The position numbers and the translations under genes are program-made. 64,000 nucleotides of DNA from Chimaeribacter coloradensis (GTDB lineage Bacteria > Pseudomonadota > Gammaproteobacteria > Enterobacterales > Enterobacteriaceae): NCBI RefSeq assembly GCF_002858715.1, contig NZ_PJZH01000001.1:248001-312000 (forward strand), written 5' to 3'. This document shows positions 27,078 to 37,889 of this stretch, one piece after another (the stretch's first letter is position 1; each line of letters begins with the position of its first letter). The notes below the pieces were generated by a model, which made no database searches, had not been told where the DNA came from, and saw only the letters and a program-made list of their open reading frames with translations.

Positions 27078-30000
27078 TTATTCGCTCATTTCCGGTTTGG
27101 TGGCCGGGGCAGTAGCAGTATTGACCGCGGCATGGCCGCCGGCAGAGCCTTTGCCTTCAAAGTTGAAGACCGGGCGCTTCCAGTCACTCTGAGGGGCAGG
27201 TTCCGGGTTGTAATCCGGGGCCGGTGCCTTGGTCATCGGTGCTGTCGCATGGTGCGTAAACGCAACCGGTGCCGGTGAAGCCACAGGTTTCACCTCAGCG
27301 GCAGGCGTCTCAGCGACCTGCGGTGCTTCTGCAACCGCTTTCTGTGGGGCAACGTCCGCCACAGGGTGTGCTGCTTCAGGCGTGACCGCAGACGCAACAT
27401 TCACTGGGGCTTCAGCAGCATTAACCGGTGCTTCAGCAGCGATAACCGGCTCTTCAGCAGCATTAACCGGTGCTTCAGCAGCGATAGCCGGGGTTTCTGC
27501 AGCGGCGTTAACCGGCTCTTCAGCAGCGTTTACCGGCGCTTCAGCGGCATTAACCGGGGTTTCAGCAGCATTTACCGGTTCTTCAGCAGCGATAACCGGG
27601 GTTTCTGCAGCGGCGTTAACCGGCTCTTCAGCAGCGTTTACCGGCGCTTCAACAGCATTAACCGGTGCTTCAGCAGCGTTAACAGGCTCTTCAGCGGCAT
27701 TAATCGGCGCGTCAACCAGTGACGGTGCCTGAGCAGGGGCCTCTTCCGGTTGTGCAGCGGTTACCGCCGGCACGGCCTCTTCCGGTGCCTGTTGTGGCTT
27801 ATCACCAAACGCAGCTTTTACCGGCTCGACATCCATCTCAATGCCCGCTTCCGGCAATGTCTCTTCGACATGCTCAGCGGTTTCAGCGACCAACGGGTCG
27901 GCCACGATTTCCAGCGCCGGGGTGTCAATTTCTACGGCCTTCTCGTCTGCGACGTCAGCCTGGGAAACCGCAATACCCGCGATCTCTTCCGGCGTAGAGG
28001 CCGGGTAAACGTAGTCACCGTTTTCATGCTGCTCGGCGATAGCGGCAGACAGCGCGGTGTGCGGGGACATCGGCTCATCATGCTGCTCATCGGCAGACGT
28101 TGTCACCGGGTAGCTGACCCACACCTTGCCTGATGCCATTTCCGGCGAGGCAAATGCGCCTGCCAACGGCACCGGAGACTGGGAAGGGTAGCGCTCGTCA
28201 CGGTAACGGCGGCGACGCTGACCACTTACGCGCAGGTGACGCGGCGAACGGCGTGAACGACGCGGCATCCCGGTCTCCCCGTTGGCGTTGCGGCCATCGG
28301 CCCCATTCTCATCATCCTGCTGGGCGGCAGTGTCCGTAGCCGGCTGGCTGTCTGCCACCGGGGTGGCCTCTGCCTGTGCATCGCTGTTGAAACGCACTTT
28401 CTGGGAAAGCTGGCGACGTTCGCGGCGCGGCATGACCGGCTGCTGGCGATCGTCCTGATCGTTGTCGTCCACGTTTACACTGGCGGCGACGTCAACCGGC
28501 GCGATCACCTCTTCAGCGGCAACCTCCTGCGGCACTTTGCGCTTCTCTTCCTGACGACGGCGCTGGCGCTCAGCACGTTGCTCACGGCGCTGCTGCTGCT
28601 CTTCACGCAAGGCTTTTTCAGCCTCTTCGCTGCGCGGCTCAGCCATCACATCCTGATTACGTTTATTGCGGCGCTGATCGTCACGCGGCTCGCGCATTTC
28701 ACGCGGTTCGCGTGGTTCACGGGATTCGCGCGGCTCACGGGCTTCACGGGGTTCACGTGCCTCACGCGGTTCGCGGGATTCACGCGGCTCGCGGTCGTCA
28801 CGGGAGCGGCGCTCACCGTTGCGCTCTTTGCGGTTGTTGCTCTGGCGACGCGGGGTACGGCGATCGCGGTCGTTACGGCGCGGCTCGCTGCTCTCTTCTT
28901 TGGCAACCACCGCTTCCTCAGCCGGTTTGGCTTCAGGCTGCTGCGGTTCACCTACGAACAGGTTTTTCAGGCCACTTAACAGACGGCTGATAAAGCCTGG
29001 CGCAGCCGGGGCTTCTTCTTTCTTGGCAGGCTGAACGACCGCCGCAGGTTTGCTCACCACTTTCTCTTCGAATACCGGTGGGGCATCGGCCGGCAGGGCA
29101 AAGGTGGCCAGCGCCGGTTGTTCCGGGCGTTTACGCTCAGCCGGGGTATCGTCTGAAGGCTGGGTCATTTCAGCTTCGTGCAGCTGCGGCAGCAGGTAAC
29201 TCAGGGTTGAGGTCTCTTCGCCTTTGCGCACGCGCAGTACGGAGTAGTGCGGGGTGTGCATCTGATCGCTTGGCACGATGATGGCGCGCACGCCGCCCTG
29301 GCGTTTTTCAATCGCATTGACTGCTTCACGCTTTTCGTTCAGCAGGTAGGAGGCGATCTGTACCGGGACAATCGCATGCACTTCCTTGGTGTTCTCTTTC
29401 AGCGCTTCTTCTTCAATCAGGCGCAGGATAGAGAGCGACAGGGATTCGTTGTCACGGATGGTGCCGGTACCGCTGCATCGCGGGCAGACGTGGTGGCTCG
29501 ACTCACCCAGTGACGGGCTGAGGCGCTGGCGCGACATCTCCAGCAGGCCGAAACGGGAAATCCGGCCAATCTGGATACGGGCGCGGTCCTGGCGGACGGC
29601 ATCACGCAGGCGGTTTTCCACTTCGCGCTGGTGGCGTACCGGCGTCATGTCGATAAAGTCGATCACGATCAGGCCGCCGAGGTCACGCAGGCGCAACTGG
29701 CGGGCGATTTCGTCAGCCGCTTCCAGGTTGGTGTTGAAGGCGGTCTCTTCGATATCGCCGCCGCGGGTAGCGCGTGCGGAGTTGATGTCGATGGCGGTCA
29801 GCGCTTCAGTGGTATCGATGACGATGGAGCCGCCGGACGGCAGGCGCACTTCACGCTGGAAGGCGGACTCAATCTGCGATTCGATCTGATAATGGCTGAA
29901 CAGCGGGATCTCACCGGTATAAGGTTTGATTTTGCTGCTGAAATCGGGGCGGCCGAGGGCTGCGATATGCTCTTTGGCCAGATCGAGGATTTTAGGGTTG

Positions 30001-30695
30001 TCGATCAGGATTTCGCCGATATCCGGACGCAGATAGTCGCGGAACGCGCGGACAATCACGTTACTTTCCTGATGGATCAGGAACGGAGCCGGGCGGCCTT
30101 CCGCAGCCTTTTTAATCGCTTCCCAGTGTTTGATACGGAAAGAGAGATCCCACTGCAATGCATCAGCCGATTTGCCGACACCGGCGGTGCGGACGATCAG
30201 CCCCATGCCGTCCGGCAGTTGCAGGGAGGAGAGGGCCTCTTTCAGCTCGGTACGGTCGTCCCCTTCAATGCGGCGTGAGATGCCCCCGGCGCGCGGGTTA
30301 TTCGGCATCAGGACCAGGTAGCTGCCTGCCAGGCTGATAAACGTCGTAAGGGCTGCGCCTTTATTGCCGCGCTCTTCTTTATCAACCTGAACAATGACTT
30401 CCTGGCCTTCACGCAGCACATCTCTGATGTTGGGGCGACCATGGGAGGAGTAATTACTGGGAAAATATTCGCGGGCAATTTCTTTGAGGGGGAGGAAACC
30501 GTGTCTTTCAGCACCGTAATCAACAAAAGCGGCTTCGAGGCTCGGTTCTATACGGGTGATTTTGCCTTTATAGATATTGGCTTTTTTCTGTTCATGACCC
30601 GGACTTTCAATATCCAGATCATATAAACGCTGTCCATCTACGAGGGCAACACGCAACTCTTCCTGCTGAGTTGCGTTAATTAACATTCTTTTCAT
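27078..30695 (-). CDS. rne: Ribonuclease E
   Basis: 1205 residues, against 1061 in E. coli. The N-terminal catalytic half (1 to about 520) has the S1 domain, the RNase E/G DNase I-like region ([19 protein letters not shown]) and the zinc-link CPRCSGTGT. The scaffold half has the membrane-binding helix [16 protein letters not shown], two Arg-rich RNA-binding/RhlB regions, the enolase-type stretch [13 protein letters not shown], and the PNPase-binding C-terminal microdomain (about residues 1148-1205). Extra length comes from a REPRE repeat (about 632-672) and a PVNAAE repeat (about 995-1101), not present in E. coli. RNase E starts mRNA decay and matures rRNA/tRNA. Confidence 0.97.
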   Translation of the reverse strand: MKRMLINATQQEELRVALVDGQRLYDLDIESPGHEQKKANIYKGKITRIEPSLEAAFVDYGAERHGFLPLKEIAREYFPSNYSSHGRPNIRDVLREGQEVIVQVDKEERGNKGAALTTFISLAGSYLVLMPNNPRAGGISRRIEGDDRTELKEALSSLQLPDGMGLIVRTAGVGKSADALQWDLSFRIKHWEAIKKAAEGRPAPFLIHQESNVIVRAFRDYLRPDIGEILIDNPKILDLAKEHIAALGRPDFSSKIKPYTGEIPLFSHYQIESQIESAFQREVRLPSGGSIVIDTTEALTAIDINSARATRGGDIEETAFNTNLEAADEIARQLRLRDLGGLIVIDFIDMTPVRHQREVENRLRDAVRQDRARIQIGRISRFGLLEMSRQRLSPSLGESSHHVCPRCSGTGTIRDNESLSLSILRLIEEEALKENTKEVHAIVPVQIASYLLNEKREAVNAIEKRQGGVRAIIVPSDQMHTPHYSVLRVRKGEETSTLSYLLPQLHEAEMTQPSDDTPAERKRPEQPALATFALPADAPPVFEEKVVSKPAAVVQPAKKEEAPAAPGFISRLLSGLKNLFVGEPQQPEAKPAEEAVVAKEESSEPRRNDRDRRTPRRQSNNRKERNGERRSRDDREPRESREPREAREPREAREPRESREPREPREMREPRDDQRRNKRNQDVMAEPRSEEAEKALREEQQQRREQRAERQRRRQEEKRKVPQEVAAEEVIAPVDVAASVNVDDNDQDDRQQPVMPRRERRQLSQKVRFNSDAQAEATPVADSQPATDTAAQQDDENGADGRNANGETGMPRRSRRSPRHLRVSGQRRRRYRDERYPSQSPVPLAGAFASPEMASGKVWVSYPVTTSADEQHDEPMSPHTALSAAIAEQHENGDYVYPASTPEEIAGIAVSQADVADEKAVEIDTPALEIVADPLVAETAEHVEETLPEAGIEMDVEPVKAAFGDKPQQAPEEAVPAVTAAQPEEAPAQAPSLVDAPINAAEEPVNAAEAPVNAVEAPVNAAEEPVNAAAETPVIAAEEPVNAAETPVNAAEAPVNAAEEPVNAAAETPAIAAEAPVNAAEEPVIAAEAPVNAAEAPVNVASAVTPEAAHPVADVAPQKAVAEAPQVAETPAAEVKPVASPAPVAFTHHATAPMTKAPAPDYNPEPAPQSDWKRPVFNFEGKGSAGGHAAVNTATAPATKPEMSE
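27394..27713 (-). repeat. Tandem heptapeptide repeat array in rne (PVNAAE units)
   Basis: About fifteen copies of a 7-residue unit of the form xPVNAAE (21 bases; a few units have 8 residues), residues 995-1101 of RNase E. The block at 27481-27552 recurs almost identically at 27589-27660, an offset of 108 bases, so it has grown by duplication of five units. No CRISPR-type spacers: the units lie head to tail in one reading frame. Confidence 0.85.
28680..28800 (-). repeat. REPRE repeat in the rne Arg-rich region
   Basis: About eight copies of a 4-5-residue unit REPR(E/D)(S/A) in the first Arg-rich RNA-binding region of RNase E (residues about 632-672). The DNA repeats are imperfect, so the array is older than, or more codon-shuffled than, the PVNAAE array. 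Confidence 0.75.
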
Positions 30696-31253
30696 CTTAA
30701 CTTACTCGTTATTTTTGCATTGTCGATAAAGCTGCGGGCAAAATAACCTCCTGACCGGTGTTACCGTTGGCCCCGTGTCTTCTCGCAAAGCCGTCAACCT
30801 CCCGGTTGTCGCCTGCATAGGGGCGCATTACTTCGGTAAGCCTGTTTTTCTTTGTGAAAAGCAGCGCTCTTTGTAGGGGAATAGCCTCTCAGTTACGTCG
30901 ACAGATCTCATTCCATTATGCCGGCCAGGCTGCAACCCGCAGCCCGCTAATTGCTTGATTTCACGCTACGTCTTACGCCATTGCTGCGTGTGTGCCATCA
31001 GGCAACGTTCTGATTCCGCTATTTTCCCTGTCTTAACGAGATTAACGCGGAAAGTAATCGCATTATTCCATTGCAGACACGGTTATAGCAAGGTGACTTT
31101 AGCAGTGCCTTACAAGAAACTCACGCACAAGAAAGCAGGACGATAACGGTTGCTGAGTAAATAGCCAAAATTATGCGTTGTCCGCGGTGAAAAGCCGGTC
31201 TGGCTCACAAAAATCAGTAGCGCGAAGGCGGCCGGGTATTTAGAATCGCCGCC
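30696..31253 (-). promoter_or_regulatory. rne 5' leader and rne/rluC divergent intergenic region
   Basis: 558 bases without a gene. By place and content the rne side is the long 5' untranslated leader through which RNase E autoregulates in E. coli (Rfam rne5 type). Seen directly is a short hairpin CAACC-TCCC-GGTTG at 30795-30808 and GC-rich pairing segments around it. The AT-rich part from about 30950 should carry the rne promoters, and the last 100 bases the rluC promoter. Structure not computed. Confidence 0.55.
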
Positions 31254-32213
31254 ATGAAAACAGAGAATCCATCAGTGCAAATCGTCACGATTTCTGACGA
31301 TCAGGCCGGCCAGCGTATCGATAACTTTTTGCGTACCCAACTTAAAGGGGTGCCGAAGAGCATGGTTTACCGCATCGTCCGTAAGGGCGAAGTCCGGGTG
31401 AATAAAAAGCGCATTAAACCCGAATATAAACTGGAAGCAGGGGATGAAGTGCGCATCCCGCCGGTGCGCGTCGCCGAACGCGAAGAGCCGCAGGTCTCCG
31501 CGAAGCTGGATAAGGTCGCGGCGCTGGCAGACTGCATCCTGTTTGAGGATGAGCACCTGCTGATCCTCAATAAGCCCGCCGGCACTGCCGTACACGGCGG
31601 CAGCGGGCTGAGTTTCGGGGTGATCGAGGCGCTGCGCGCCCTGCGCCCGGAGGCACGTTTCCTGGAACTGGTACACCGCCTGGACCGCGACACCTCAGGC
31701 GTGTTGCTGGTGGCCAAAAAACGCTCGGCGCTGCGTTCGCTGCATGAGCAGCTGCGCCTGAAAGGGATGCAAAAAGACTACCTGGCGCTGGTGCGCGGGC
31801 AGTGGCAGTCCCACTGCAAAGTGGTGCAGGCGCCTCTGCTGAAGAATATCCTGCAAAGCGGTGAGCGGATCGTACGGGTCAACAGTGAAGGCAAGCCTTC
31901 TGAGACGCGGTTTAAAGTGGAAGAGCGTTTCAGCTTCGCCACGCTGGTCAAAGCCAGCCCGGTGACCGGCCGCACCCACCAGATCCGCGTTCACACCCTG
32001 CATGCCGGCCATCCTATCGCCTTTGATGACCGCTATGGCGACCGGGAATTCGACAGCCAGCTCGCCTCTACCGGCCTGAAACGGCTGTTCCTGCACGCGG
32101 CGGCGCTGCGTTTTGAGCACCCGGGCAGCGGCGAGACCATGCGCATTGAGGCACCGCTCGACACCGCCTTGCAGCGCTGCCTGCAGGTACTGCGTAAAGA
32201 GGCGAAAGCCTGA
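31254..32213 (+). CDS. rluC: 23S rRNA pseudouridine synthase RluC
   Basis: 319 residues. An N-terminal S4 RNA-binding domain (about 18-70) and a RluA-type pseudouridine synthase domain with catalytic Asp144 in [10 protein letters not shown]. coli RluC makes pseudouridines 955, 2504 and 2580 of 23S rRNA. Same divergent arrangement with rne as in E. coli. A 7-base terminator hairpin follows the stop. Confidence 0.96.
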   Translation: MKTENPSVQIVTISDDQAGQRIDNFLRTQLKGVPKSMVYRIVRKGEVRVNKKRIKPEYKLEAGDEVRIPPVRVAEREEPQVSAKLDKVAALADCILFEDEHLLILNKPAGTAVHGGSGLSFGVIEALRALRPEARFLELVHRLDRDTSGVLLVAKKRSALRSLHEQLRLKGMQKDYLALVRGQWQSHCKVVQAPLLKNILQSGERIVRVNSEGKPSETRFKVEERFSFATLVKASPVTGRTHQIRVHTLHAGHPIAFDDRYGDREFDSQLASTGLKRLFLHAAALRFEHPGSGETMRIEAPLDTALQRCLQVLRKEAKA

Positions 32214-32218
32214 TTGTC

Positions 32219-32247
32219 CAAAAGGCACCCGGGGGTGCCTTTTTTAT
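32219..32247. terminator. Bidirectional terminator between rluC and yceF
   Basis: Stem AAAAGGCACCC / GGGTGCCTTTTTT between convergent genes. Confidence 0.85.
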
Positions 32248-32255
32248 GGCGCCCT

Positions 32256-32843
32256 TTAGCCGAGCAGAGGGTTGACCCTTTCTGCCCGCAGCATTTCCAG
32301 CAGCGTAATCAGCGGCATCCCCACCAGGGTATTCGGGTCGCGCCCGGAGAGGCGGTCAAACAGACTGATACCCAGCGCCTCGCTTTTAAAGCTGCCGGCG
32401 CAGTCCAGCGGCTGTTCACGCGCCAGGTAGCCGTGAATCTCCTCATCTGTCAGCGCACGGAAATGGACGTCAAAAGGCTCACAGCAGCACTGCAACGCAC
32501 CGGTTTCGCTGTTGTAGAGCGCCAGCCCGGTGTAGAAGGTCACACAGCGGCCGCTGGCTTTGCGTAACTGGGCAAATGCCTTGTCCAGGGTATGGGGCTT
32601 GCCGGTGATCTCACCCTCCAGGACACAGACCTGATCTGAACCTATAATCAGGTGGCGCGGGTAGGCACCGGCCAGCGACTGCGCCTTGGCGGCCGCCAGC
32701 CGCTGAACCAATGCCCCGGCATGTTCAGCAGGGTGGGGCGTTTCATCCGCGGACGGGGCGGCGGCCGTAAAAAGCAGGCCGGTTTTTTCCAGCAGTGCCC
32801 GGCGGTAAGGTGAGGTTGAAGCCAGAACCAGAGGAAGAGACAT
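32256..32843 (-). CDS. yceF: Maf-like nucleotide pyrophosphatase YceF (m7GTP)
   Basis: 195 residues, Maf/Ham1-type fold: [16 protein letters not shown] at the N-terminus, the IIGSDQV motif with catalytic Asp, KPHTLDKAF, and [26 protein letters not shown] in the C-terminal half. E. coli YceF hydrolyses m7GTP and related modified nucleotides, a house-cleaning role. It is divergent from yceD-rpmF. Confidence 0.94.
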   Translation of the reverse strand: MSLPLVLASTSPYRRALLEKTGLLFTAAAPSADETPHPAEHAGALVQRLAAAKAQSLAGAYPRHLIIGSDQVCVLEGEITGKPHTLDKAFAQLRKASGRCVTFYTGLALYNSETGALQCCCEPFDVHFRALTDEEIHGYLAREQPLDCAGSFKSEALGISLFDRLSGRDPNTLVGMPLITLLEMLRAERVNPLLG

Positions 32844-32983
32844 ATTTTTTTCACAAACCGTAGCGTAATTGAATCCCGCATTTTAAACTATCGGCCGCTG
32901 CGGAAGCGAATATTGGTGAAAGGTGCGGTAATCCGGCCTTTTTCTTTGACTCCATGTCGTTACAAAGTTAATATGCGCGCCCT

Positions 32984-33505
32984 ATGCAAAAGGTAAAATT
33001 ACCCTTGACCATTGATGCGGTTCGTACCGCGCAAAAGCGTTTAGACTACGCAGGTATCTATTCGCCGGAGCAGGTTACACGAGTTGCCGAATCCGTGGTC
33101 AGTGTGGACAGTGATGTAGAAAGCGCTTTATCGTTTAACATCGATAATCAGCGTCTGGCAGTGATCTCCGGGGTTTCGGATGTCACGGTCACGCTTGAGT
33201 GTCAGCGTTGCGGAAAGACTTTCGAACACCATGTGCACACAACATATTGTTTCAGCCCGGTCGTCAATGATGAGCAGGCTGAGGCATTGCCGGAAGCTTA
33301 CGAACCGATTAACGTCGATGATTTTGGCGAAGTTGATCTGTTGGCAATGATTGAAGATGAAATCATTCTTTCGTTGCCGGTGGTTCCGGTACATGATTCT
33401 GAACACTGTGAAGTGTCCGACGCGGACATGGTCTTCGGTAAACTGCCTGAAGAGGCGGAGAAACCTAATCCATTTGCCGTATTAGCCAGTTTAAAGAAAA
33501 AGTAA
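32984..33505 (+). CDS. yceD: YceD (DUF177) protein, 23S rRNA accumulation-type
   Basis: 173 residues, DUF177. Starts [24 protein letters not shown] and holds the typical [14 protein letters not shown] with a CxxC pair. In E. coli yceD precedes rpmF and is co-transcribed; it has been linked to 23S rRNA accumulation. It is 16 bases upstream of rpmF, first gene of the rpmF-fab cluster. Confidence 0.93.
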   Translation: MQKVKLPLTIDAVRTAQKRLDYAGIYSPEQVTRVAESVVSVDSDVESALSFNIDNQRLAVISGVSDVTVTLECQRCGKTFEHHVHTTYCFSPVVNDEQAEALPEAYEPINVDDFGEVDLLAMIEDEIILSLPVVPVHDSEHCEVSDADMVFGKLPEEAEKPNPFAVLASLKKK

Positions 33506-33521
33506 TTGAGGAGTAAGGTCC

Positions 33522-33686
33522 ATGGCCGTACAACAGAATAAACCAACCCGTTCCAAGCGTGGCATGCGTCGTTCGCACGATGCCCTGACCACCACCACTC
33601 TGTCTGTGGACAAAACGTCTGGTGAAACCCACCGTCGTCACCACATCACTGCCGACGGTTTCTACCGCGGTCGCAAGGTTATCTGA
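33522..33686 (+). CDS. rpmF: 50S ribosomal protein L32
   Basis: 54 residues, from ATG 33522 with GAGGAG upstream. [20 protein letters not shown] at the start and [15 protein letters not shown] at the end are diagnostic. Two to three residues shorter than in E. coli at the C-terminus, with stop TGA. A large-subunit ribosomal protein. Directly upstream of plsX, the conserved link of translation with lipid synthesis. Confidence 0.96.
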   Translation: MAVQQNKPTRSKRGMRRSHDALTTTTLSVDKTSGETHRRHHITADGFYRGRKVI

Positions 33687-33723
33687 GTAGCTTTCGCTAA
33701 TTTTTAGCAAAGCGACAGATACC

Positions 33724-34758
33724 TTGGCTCGTCTGACCCTTGCGTTAGATGTAATGGGCGGGGATTTCGGTCCGTCCGTCACAGTGCCTGCTTCATTGCA
33801 GGCACTGGCCTCCAATCCAGAGCTCAACCTTCTTTTAGTCGGTGATCCCGACGCGATCTCGCCCTACCTGAACCGAACCGATCCGTCTGTTATGACGCGC
33901 TTGCGGGTAATTCCTGCTGAATCGGTGATTGCCGGTGATGCCAGGCCGTCGCAGGCGATCCGTGCCAGCCGCGGCAGTTCTATGCGTATTGCGCTGGAAC
34001 TGGTGAAACAGGGAGAGGCGCAGGGGTGCATCAGTGCCGGAAATACCGGGGCGCTGATGGGGTTGGCAAAAGTGGTGCTGAAGCCCCTGGAGGGCATTGA
34101 ACGCCCGGCGCTGATGACCCTGCTGCCGCATCAGCAACGCAACAGAACGGTCGTGCTTGATCTCGGGGCCAACGTCGCCTGCGACAGCACGATGCTGGTT
34201 CAGTTTGCCGTGATGGGCGCCGTCATGGCGGAAGAGGTGGTCGGTATCCCTGACCCCCGGGTCGCGCTGCTGAATATCGGCGAAGAAGAGACCAAAGGCC
34301 CGGATAATATCCGCGAAGCCGCCGCCGTACTAAAAAGAACGCCAACAATAAACTATATAGGCTATCTTGAAGGCAACGACTTGCTGACCGGTAAGACGGA
34401 TGTCCTGGTGTGTGACGGCTTCGTGGGTAACGTCACCCTGAAGACCATGGAAGGCGTGATAAGGCTCTTTTTGTCACTCCTCAACTCCTCTGGCGAAGGG
34501 AAGAAAAAAGCCTGGTGGGTAATGCTGCTGGGTAAATGGTTACAGAAACGCGTGGCTAAGCGGTTCGGTCATTTGAACCCCGACCAGTATAATGGCGCAT
34601 GTCTGTTAGGATTGCGGGGCACCGTTATCAAAAGCCACGGCGCAGCGAATCAACGCGCATTTGCTGTCGCGATCGAACAGGCTGTGCAGGCGGTGCAGCG
34701 GCAGGTCCCCGAGCGTATTGCCGCGCGCCTTGAGGCTGTTTTACCCAAGAGTGACTGA
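33724..34758 (+). CDS. plsX: Phosphate acyltransferase PlsX
   Basis: 344 residues from TTG 33724. [18 protein letters not shown] at the N-terminus, [28 protein letters not shown] and the C-terminal [22 protein letters not shown] are conserved. PlsX makes acyl-phosphate from acyl-ACP, the first step towards phosphatidic acid with PlsY. Membrane-peripheral. No in-frame ATG or GTG gives the family N-terminus, so the rare TTG start is taken. Six bases before fabH. Confidence 0.95.
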   Translation: MARLTLALDVMGGDFGPSVTVPASLQALASNPELNLLLVGDPDAISPYLNRTDPSVMTRLRVIPAESVIAGDARPSQAIRASRGSSMRIALELVKQGEAQGCISAGNTGALMGLAKVVLKPLEGIERPALMTLLPHQQRNRTVVLDLGANVACDSTMLVQFAVMGAVMAEEVVGIPDPRVALLNIGEEETKGPDNIREAAAVLKRTPTINYIGYLEGNDLLTGKTDVLVCDGFVGNVTLKTMEGVIRLFLSLLNSSGEGKKKAWWVMLLGKWLQKRVAKRFGHLNPDQYNGACLLGLRGTVIKSHGAANQRAFAVAIEQAVQAVQRQVPERIAARLEAVLPKSD

Positions 34759-34764
34759 TCGTAA

Positions 34765-35718
34765 ATGTATACTAAAATTCTCGGTACGGGGAGCTATTTG
34801 CCCGTACAAGTGCGTACTAACGCCGACCTCGAAAAAATGGTGGATACTTCTGACGAGTGGATTGTCACCCGCACCGGTATTCGCGAGCGCCGTATCGCCG
34901 CCGCCGATGAAACCGTCTCCACGATGGGCTTCAATGCCGCGCAAAAAGCGCTTGAAATGGCCGGCGTCGACAAAGACGACCTGGGCCTGATCATCGTCGC
35001 GACGACCTCCTCCAGCCACGCCTTCCCCAGTGCCGCCTGCCAGATCCAACAGCTGTTGGGTGTGAAGGACGCGGCCTCTTTTGACCTGGCGGCCGCCTGT
35101 GCCGGGTTTACCTATGCCCTGAGCGTGGCTGACCAGTACATCAAAAGCGGTGCCGTGAAACACGCCCTGGTGATTGGCTCTGATGTGCTCTCCCGTACCC
35201 TGGACCCGAACGACCGCGGCACCCTGATCCTGTTTGGGGACGGGGCCGGTGCGGTGGTGCTGGGCGCGTCTGAGGAGCCGGGCATTCTCTCTACCCATCT
35301 GCACGCCGATGGCCGTTACGGCAACCTGCTGGCGCTCCCACACCATAACCGCCAGGATCCGGACGGCACCGCCTTCCTGACCATGTCAGGCAACGAGGTG
35401 TTCAAAGTGGCAGTAACGGAACTGGCGCATATCGTGGATGAGACGCTCTCTGCCAATAATCTGGACCGCAGCGAGCTCGACTGGCTGGTGCCGCACCAGG
35501 CAAACCTGCGTATTATCAGCGCCACGGCCAAAAAACTTGGGATGGGGATGGAGCACGTAGTGGTAACGCTTGACCGCCACGGCAACACCTCTGCGGCCTC
35601 CGTGCCGGCAGCGCTAGACGAAGCGGTGCGGGACGGGCGCATTCAGCGCGGCCAGCTGGTACTGCTTGAAGCCTTTGGCGGCGGCTTTACCTGGGGTTCG
35701 GCACTGGTTCGTTTCTAA
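34765..35718 (+). CDS. fabH: 3-oxoacyl-ACP synthase III FabH
   Basis: 317 residues, thiolase fold. Catalytic Cys112 in [13 protein letters not shown], His in [10 protein letters not shown], Asn in RHGNTSAAS. It condenses acetyl-CoA with malonyl-ACP to start fatty acid synthesis. Position and length as in E. coli; probably co-transcribed with plsX and fabD. Confidence 0.96.
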   Translation: MYTKILGTGSYLPVQVRTNADLEKMVDTSDEWIVTRTGIRERRIAAADETVSTMGFNAAQKALEMAGVDKDDLGLIIVATTSSSHAFPSAACQIQQLLGVKDAASFDLAAACAGFTYALSVADQYIKSGAVKHALVIGSDVLSRTLDPNDRGTLILFGDGAGAVVLGASEEPGILSTHLHADGRYGNLLALPHHNRQDPDGTAFLTMSGNEVFKVAVTELAHIVDETLSANNLDRSELDWLVPHQANLRIISATAKKLGMGMEHVVVTLDRHGNTSAASVPAALDEAVRDGRIQRGQLVLLEAFGGGFTWGSALVRF

Positions 35719-35738
35719 TCTGGCAGGAATAAAGAATA

Positions 35739-36668
35739 ATGACGACATTCGCAATGGTATTCCCTGGGCAGGGTTCCCAGGCGCTCGGTATGCTGGCCGA
35801 TTTGGCCGCGCAGTATCCGGTAGTCGAAGAGACGTTTGCCCAGGCCTCTGAGGCACTGGGTTATGACCTGTGGCAGCTGGTGCAACAAGGCCCGGCAGAA
35901 GAGCTGAATAAAACCTGGCAGACCCAGCCGGCGTTGCTGGCGGCCTCAGTGGCCATCTGGCGGGTCTGGCAGCAGCAGAACGGGGCGACCCCGGCGCTGC
36001 TGGCAGGCCACAGCCTGGGCGAATACTCGGCGCTGGTGTGTGCGGGCGTGCTTGATTTCCAGGAAGCTATCCGTCTGGTTGAGCTGCGCGGCAAACTGAT
36101 GCAGGAAGCGGTGCCGGAAGGCACCGGGGCGATGTCCGCTATCATCGGCCTGGACAACGACGCCATCGCCAAAGCCTGTGAAGAGTCTGCCCAGGGGCAG
36201 GTGGTCTCCCCGGTGAACTTTAACTCGCCGGGCCAGGTCGTGATTGCCGGTAACAAAGAGGCGGTAGAGCGCGCCAATGCGGCCTGTAAAGCGGCCGGTG
36301 CCAAACGTGCGCTGCCATTACCGGTCAGCGTGCCTTCGCACTGCGCCCTGATGAAACCGGCGGCAGAGAAGCTGGCACAGGCGCTGGAAAGCGTCACCTT
36401 CTCAGCGCCGGTTCTGCCGGTGGTGAACAACGTCGACGTTGCCGTTGAGCAGTCGCCGGAAGCGATCCGCAGCGCGCTGGTGCGCCAGCTCTACAGCCCG
36501 GTCCGCTGGACGGAGAGCGTGGAGTTCATGGCAGCCCAGGGCGTAACGCACCTGATTGAGGTCGGGCCGGGTAAAGTATTGACCGGGCTGACCAAACGTA
36601 TTGTTGACACCCTGACCGCGGCCGCCGTAAATGATACGGCCAGCCTGTCAGCGGCGCTTGAACAATAA
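35739..36668 (+). CDS. fabD: Malonyl-CoA:ACP transacylase FabD
   Basis: 309 residues. Catalytic Ser92 in GHSLGEYSALV, oxyanion FPGQGSQ at residues 8-14, and a His active-site motif in VPSHCALM. It moves malonyl from CoA to ACP. Twenty bases after fabH, 13 before fabG. Confidence 0.96.
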   Translation: MTTFAMVFPGQGSQALGMLADLAAQYPVVEETFAQASEALGYDLWQLVQQGPAEELNKTWQTQPALLAASVAIWRVWQQQNGATPALLAGHSLGEYSALVCAGVLDFQEAIRLVELRGKLMQEAVPEGTGAMSAIIGLDNDAIAKACEESAQGQVVSPVNFNSPGQVVIAGNKEAVERANAACKAAGAKRALPLPVSVPSHCALMKPAAEKLAQALESVTFSAPVLPVVNNVDVAVEQSPEAIRSALVRQLYSPVRWTESVEFMAAQGVTHLIEVGPGKVLTGLTKRIVDTLTAAAVNDTASLSAALEQ

Positions 36669-36681
36669 AAAGAGGAAAACA

Positions 36682-37416
36682 ATGAGCTTCGAAGGAAAAA
36701 TTGCCCTGGTGACCGGGGCAAGCCGCGGTATCGGCCGTGCAATCGCTGAAACGCTGGTTGCAAAGGGTGCCAAAGTTATCGGCACGGCGACCAGTGAGAA
36801 AGGGGCTGAAGCTATCAGCGCCTATCTGGGCGATAACGGTAAAGGTTTGATGTTAAATGTGGTAGATTCCGCATCGATTGACGCCGTGCTGGCAACAATC
36901 CGCGCGGAGTTCGGCGAAATCGACATTTTGATCAACAATGCCGGCATTACCCGTGACAACCTGCTGATGCGTATGAAAGATGATGAGTGGCAGGATATCC
37001 TGGACACCAATCTGACATCCGTATTCCGCCTGTCAAAAGCGGTAATGCGCGCTATGATGAAAAAGCGTTTTGGCCGTATCATTACCATCGGTTCCGTTGT
37101 CGGTACCATGGGTAATGCAGGGCAGGCGAACTACGCGGCGGCTAAAGCGGGTCTGATTGGTTTTAGCAAATCTTTGGCACGTGAAGTGGCTTCACGTGGC
37201 ATTACGGTCAACGTCGTGGCGCCCGGCTTTATTGAGACGGACATGACACAGGCGTTGACAGAAGATCAACGCGCAGGCATTTTGGCCCAGGTTCCGGCTA
37301 GCCGGCTTGGGGAAGCTAAAGAAATCGCCAGCGCTGTTGCTTTTTTAGCCTCTGATGAGGCTGGCTATATCACCGGTGAAACCTTACATGTCAATGGCGG
37401 CATGTATATGATTTAA
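36682..37416 (+). CDS. fabG: 3-oxoacyl-ACP reductase FabG
   Basis: 244 residues from ATG 36682 with AAAGAGG upstream. SDR fold: NADPH-binding TGASRGIGRAIAE at residues 12-24, and the Ser-Tyr-Lys triad within ITIGSVVGTMG and NYAAAKAG. Reduces beta-ketoacyl-ACP. A 17-residue in-frame upstream extension overlapping fabD is rejected. Confidence 0.97.
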   Translation: MSFEGKIALVTGASRGIGRAIAETLVAKGAKVIGTATSEKGAEAISAYLGDNGKGLMLNVVDSASIDAVLATIRAEFGEIDILINNAGITRDNLLMRMKDDEWQDILDTNLTSVFRLSKAVMRAMMKKRFGRIITIGSVVGTMGNAGQANYAAAKAGLIGFSKSLAREVASRGITVNVVAPGFIETDMTQALTEDQRAGILAQVPASRLGEAKEIASAVAFLASDEAGYITGETLHVNGGMYMI

Positions 37417-37570
37417 AAATCACGAAAACTATTTGCGTTATTTGGGGTAAACACCGCAAAATAGCGTAAAATCGTGGTTTGACCAGCCGGGATTTAGTTG
37501 CATCTTTTTCAACATTTTATACACTACGAAAACCATCGCGAAAGCGAGTTTTGATAGGAAATTTAAGAGT

Positions 37571-37807
37571 ATGAGCACTATCGAAGAACGCGTTAAGAAA
37601 ATCATCGTTGAGCAGCTTGGTGTTAAGCAGGAAGAAGTTTTAAACAACGCTTCTTTTGTTGATGACCTGGGCGCTGATTCTCTTGACACCGTTGAGCTGG
37701 TAATGGCTCTGGAAGAAGAGTTTGATACTGAGATTCCGGACGAAGAAGCTGAGAAAATCACTACTGTTCAGGCAGCTATTGATTTCATCCAGGCTAGCCA
37801 GCAGTAA
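37571..37807 (+). CDS. acpP: Acyl carrier protein
   Basis: 78 residues, very acidic. DLGADSLDT holds Ser37 (Ser36 without Met), the site of the 4'-phosphopantetheine arm. Essentially identical to E. coli AcpP. A 154-base gap after fabG holds its own strong promoter region; the codons are those of a very highly expressed gene. Followed by a strong terminator. Confidence 0.98.
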   Translation: MSTIEERVKKIIVEQLGVKQEEVLNNASFVDDLGADSLDTVELVMALEEEFDTEIPDEEAEKITTVQAAIDFIQASQQ

Positions 37808-37818
37808 GCGAACATATC

Positions 37819-37849
37819 TAGGCGGTCATTCGACCGCCTAAGTTTTTTT
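37819..37849 (+). terminator. Terminator after acpP
   Basis: Stem AGGCGGTC / GACCGCCT with an ATTC loop, then TAAG and seven T. Probably partial, as fabF follows 40 bases later. Confidence 0.85.
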
Positions 37850-37889
37850 GTCCCTGAGTATCCCTATTTTCCCTCCCTGGAGGACAACC

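Noticed and set aside
27394-27713. CRISPR-like regular repeats
   Set aside because: Units are contiguous, in frame and translated as part of RNase E; there are no spacers.
30955-31146. 63-residue plus-strand frame in the rne/rluC gap
   Set aside because: No ribosome-binding site or similarity; the DNA is better explained as promoter and leader of rne.
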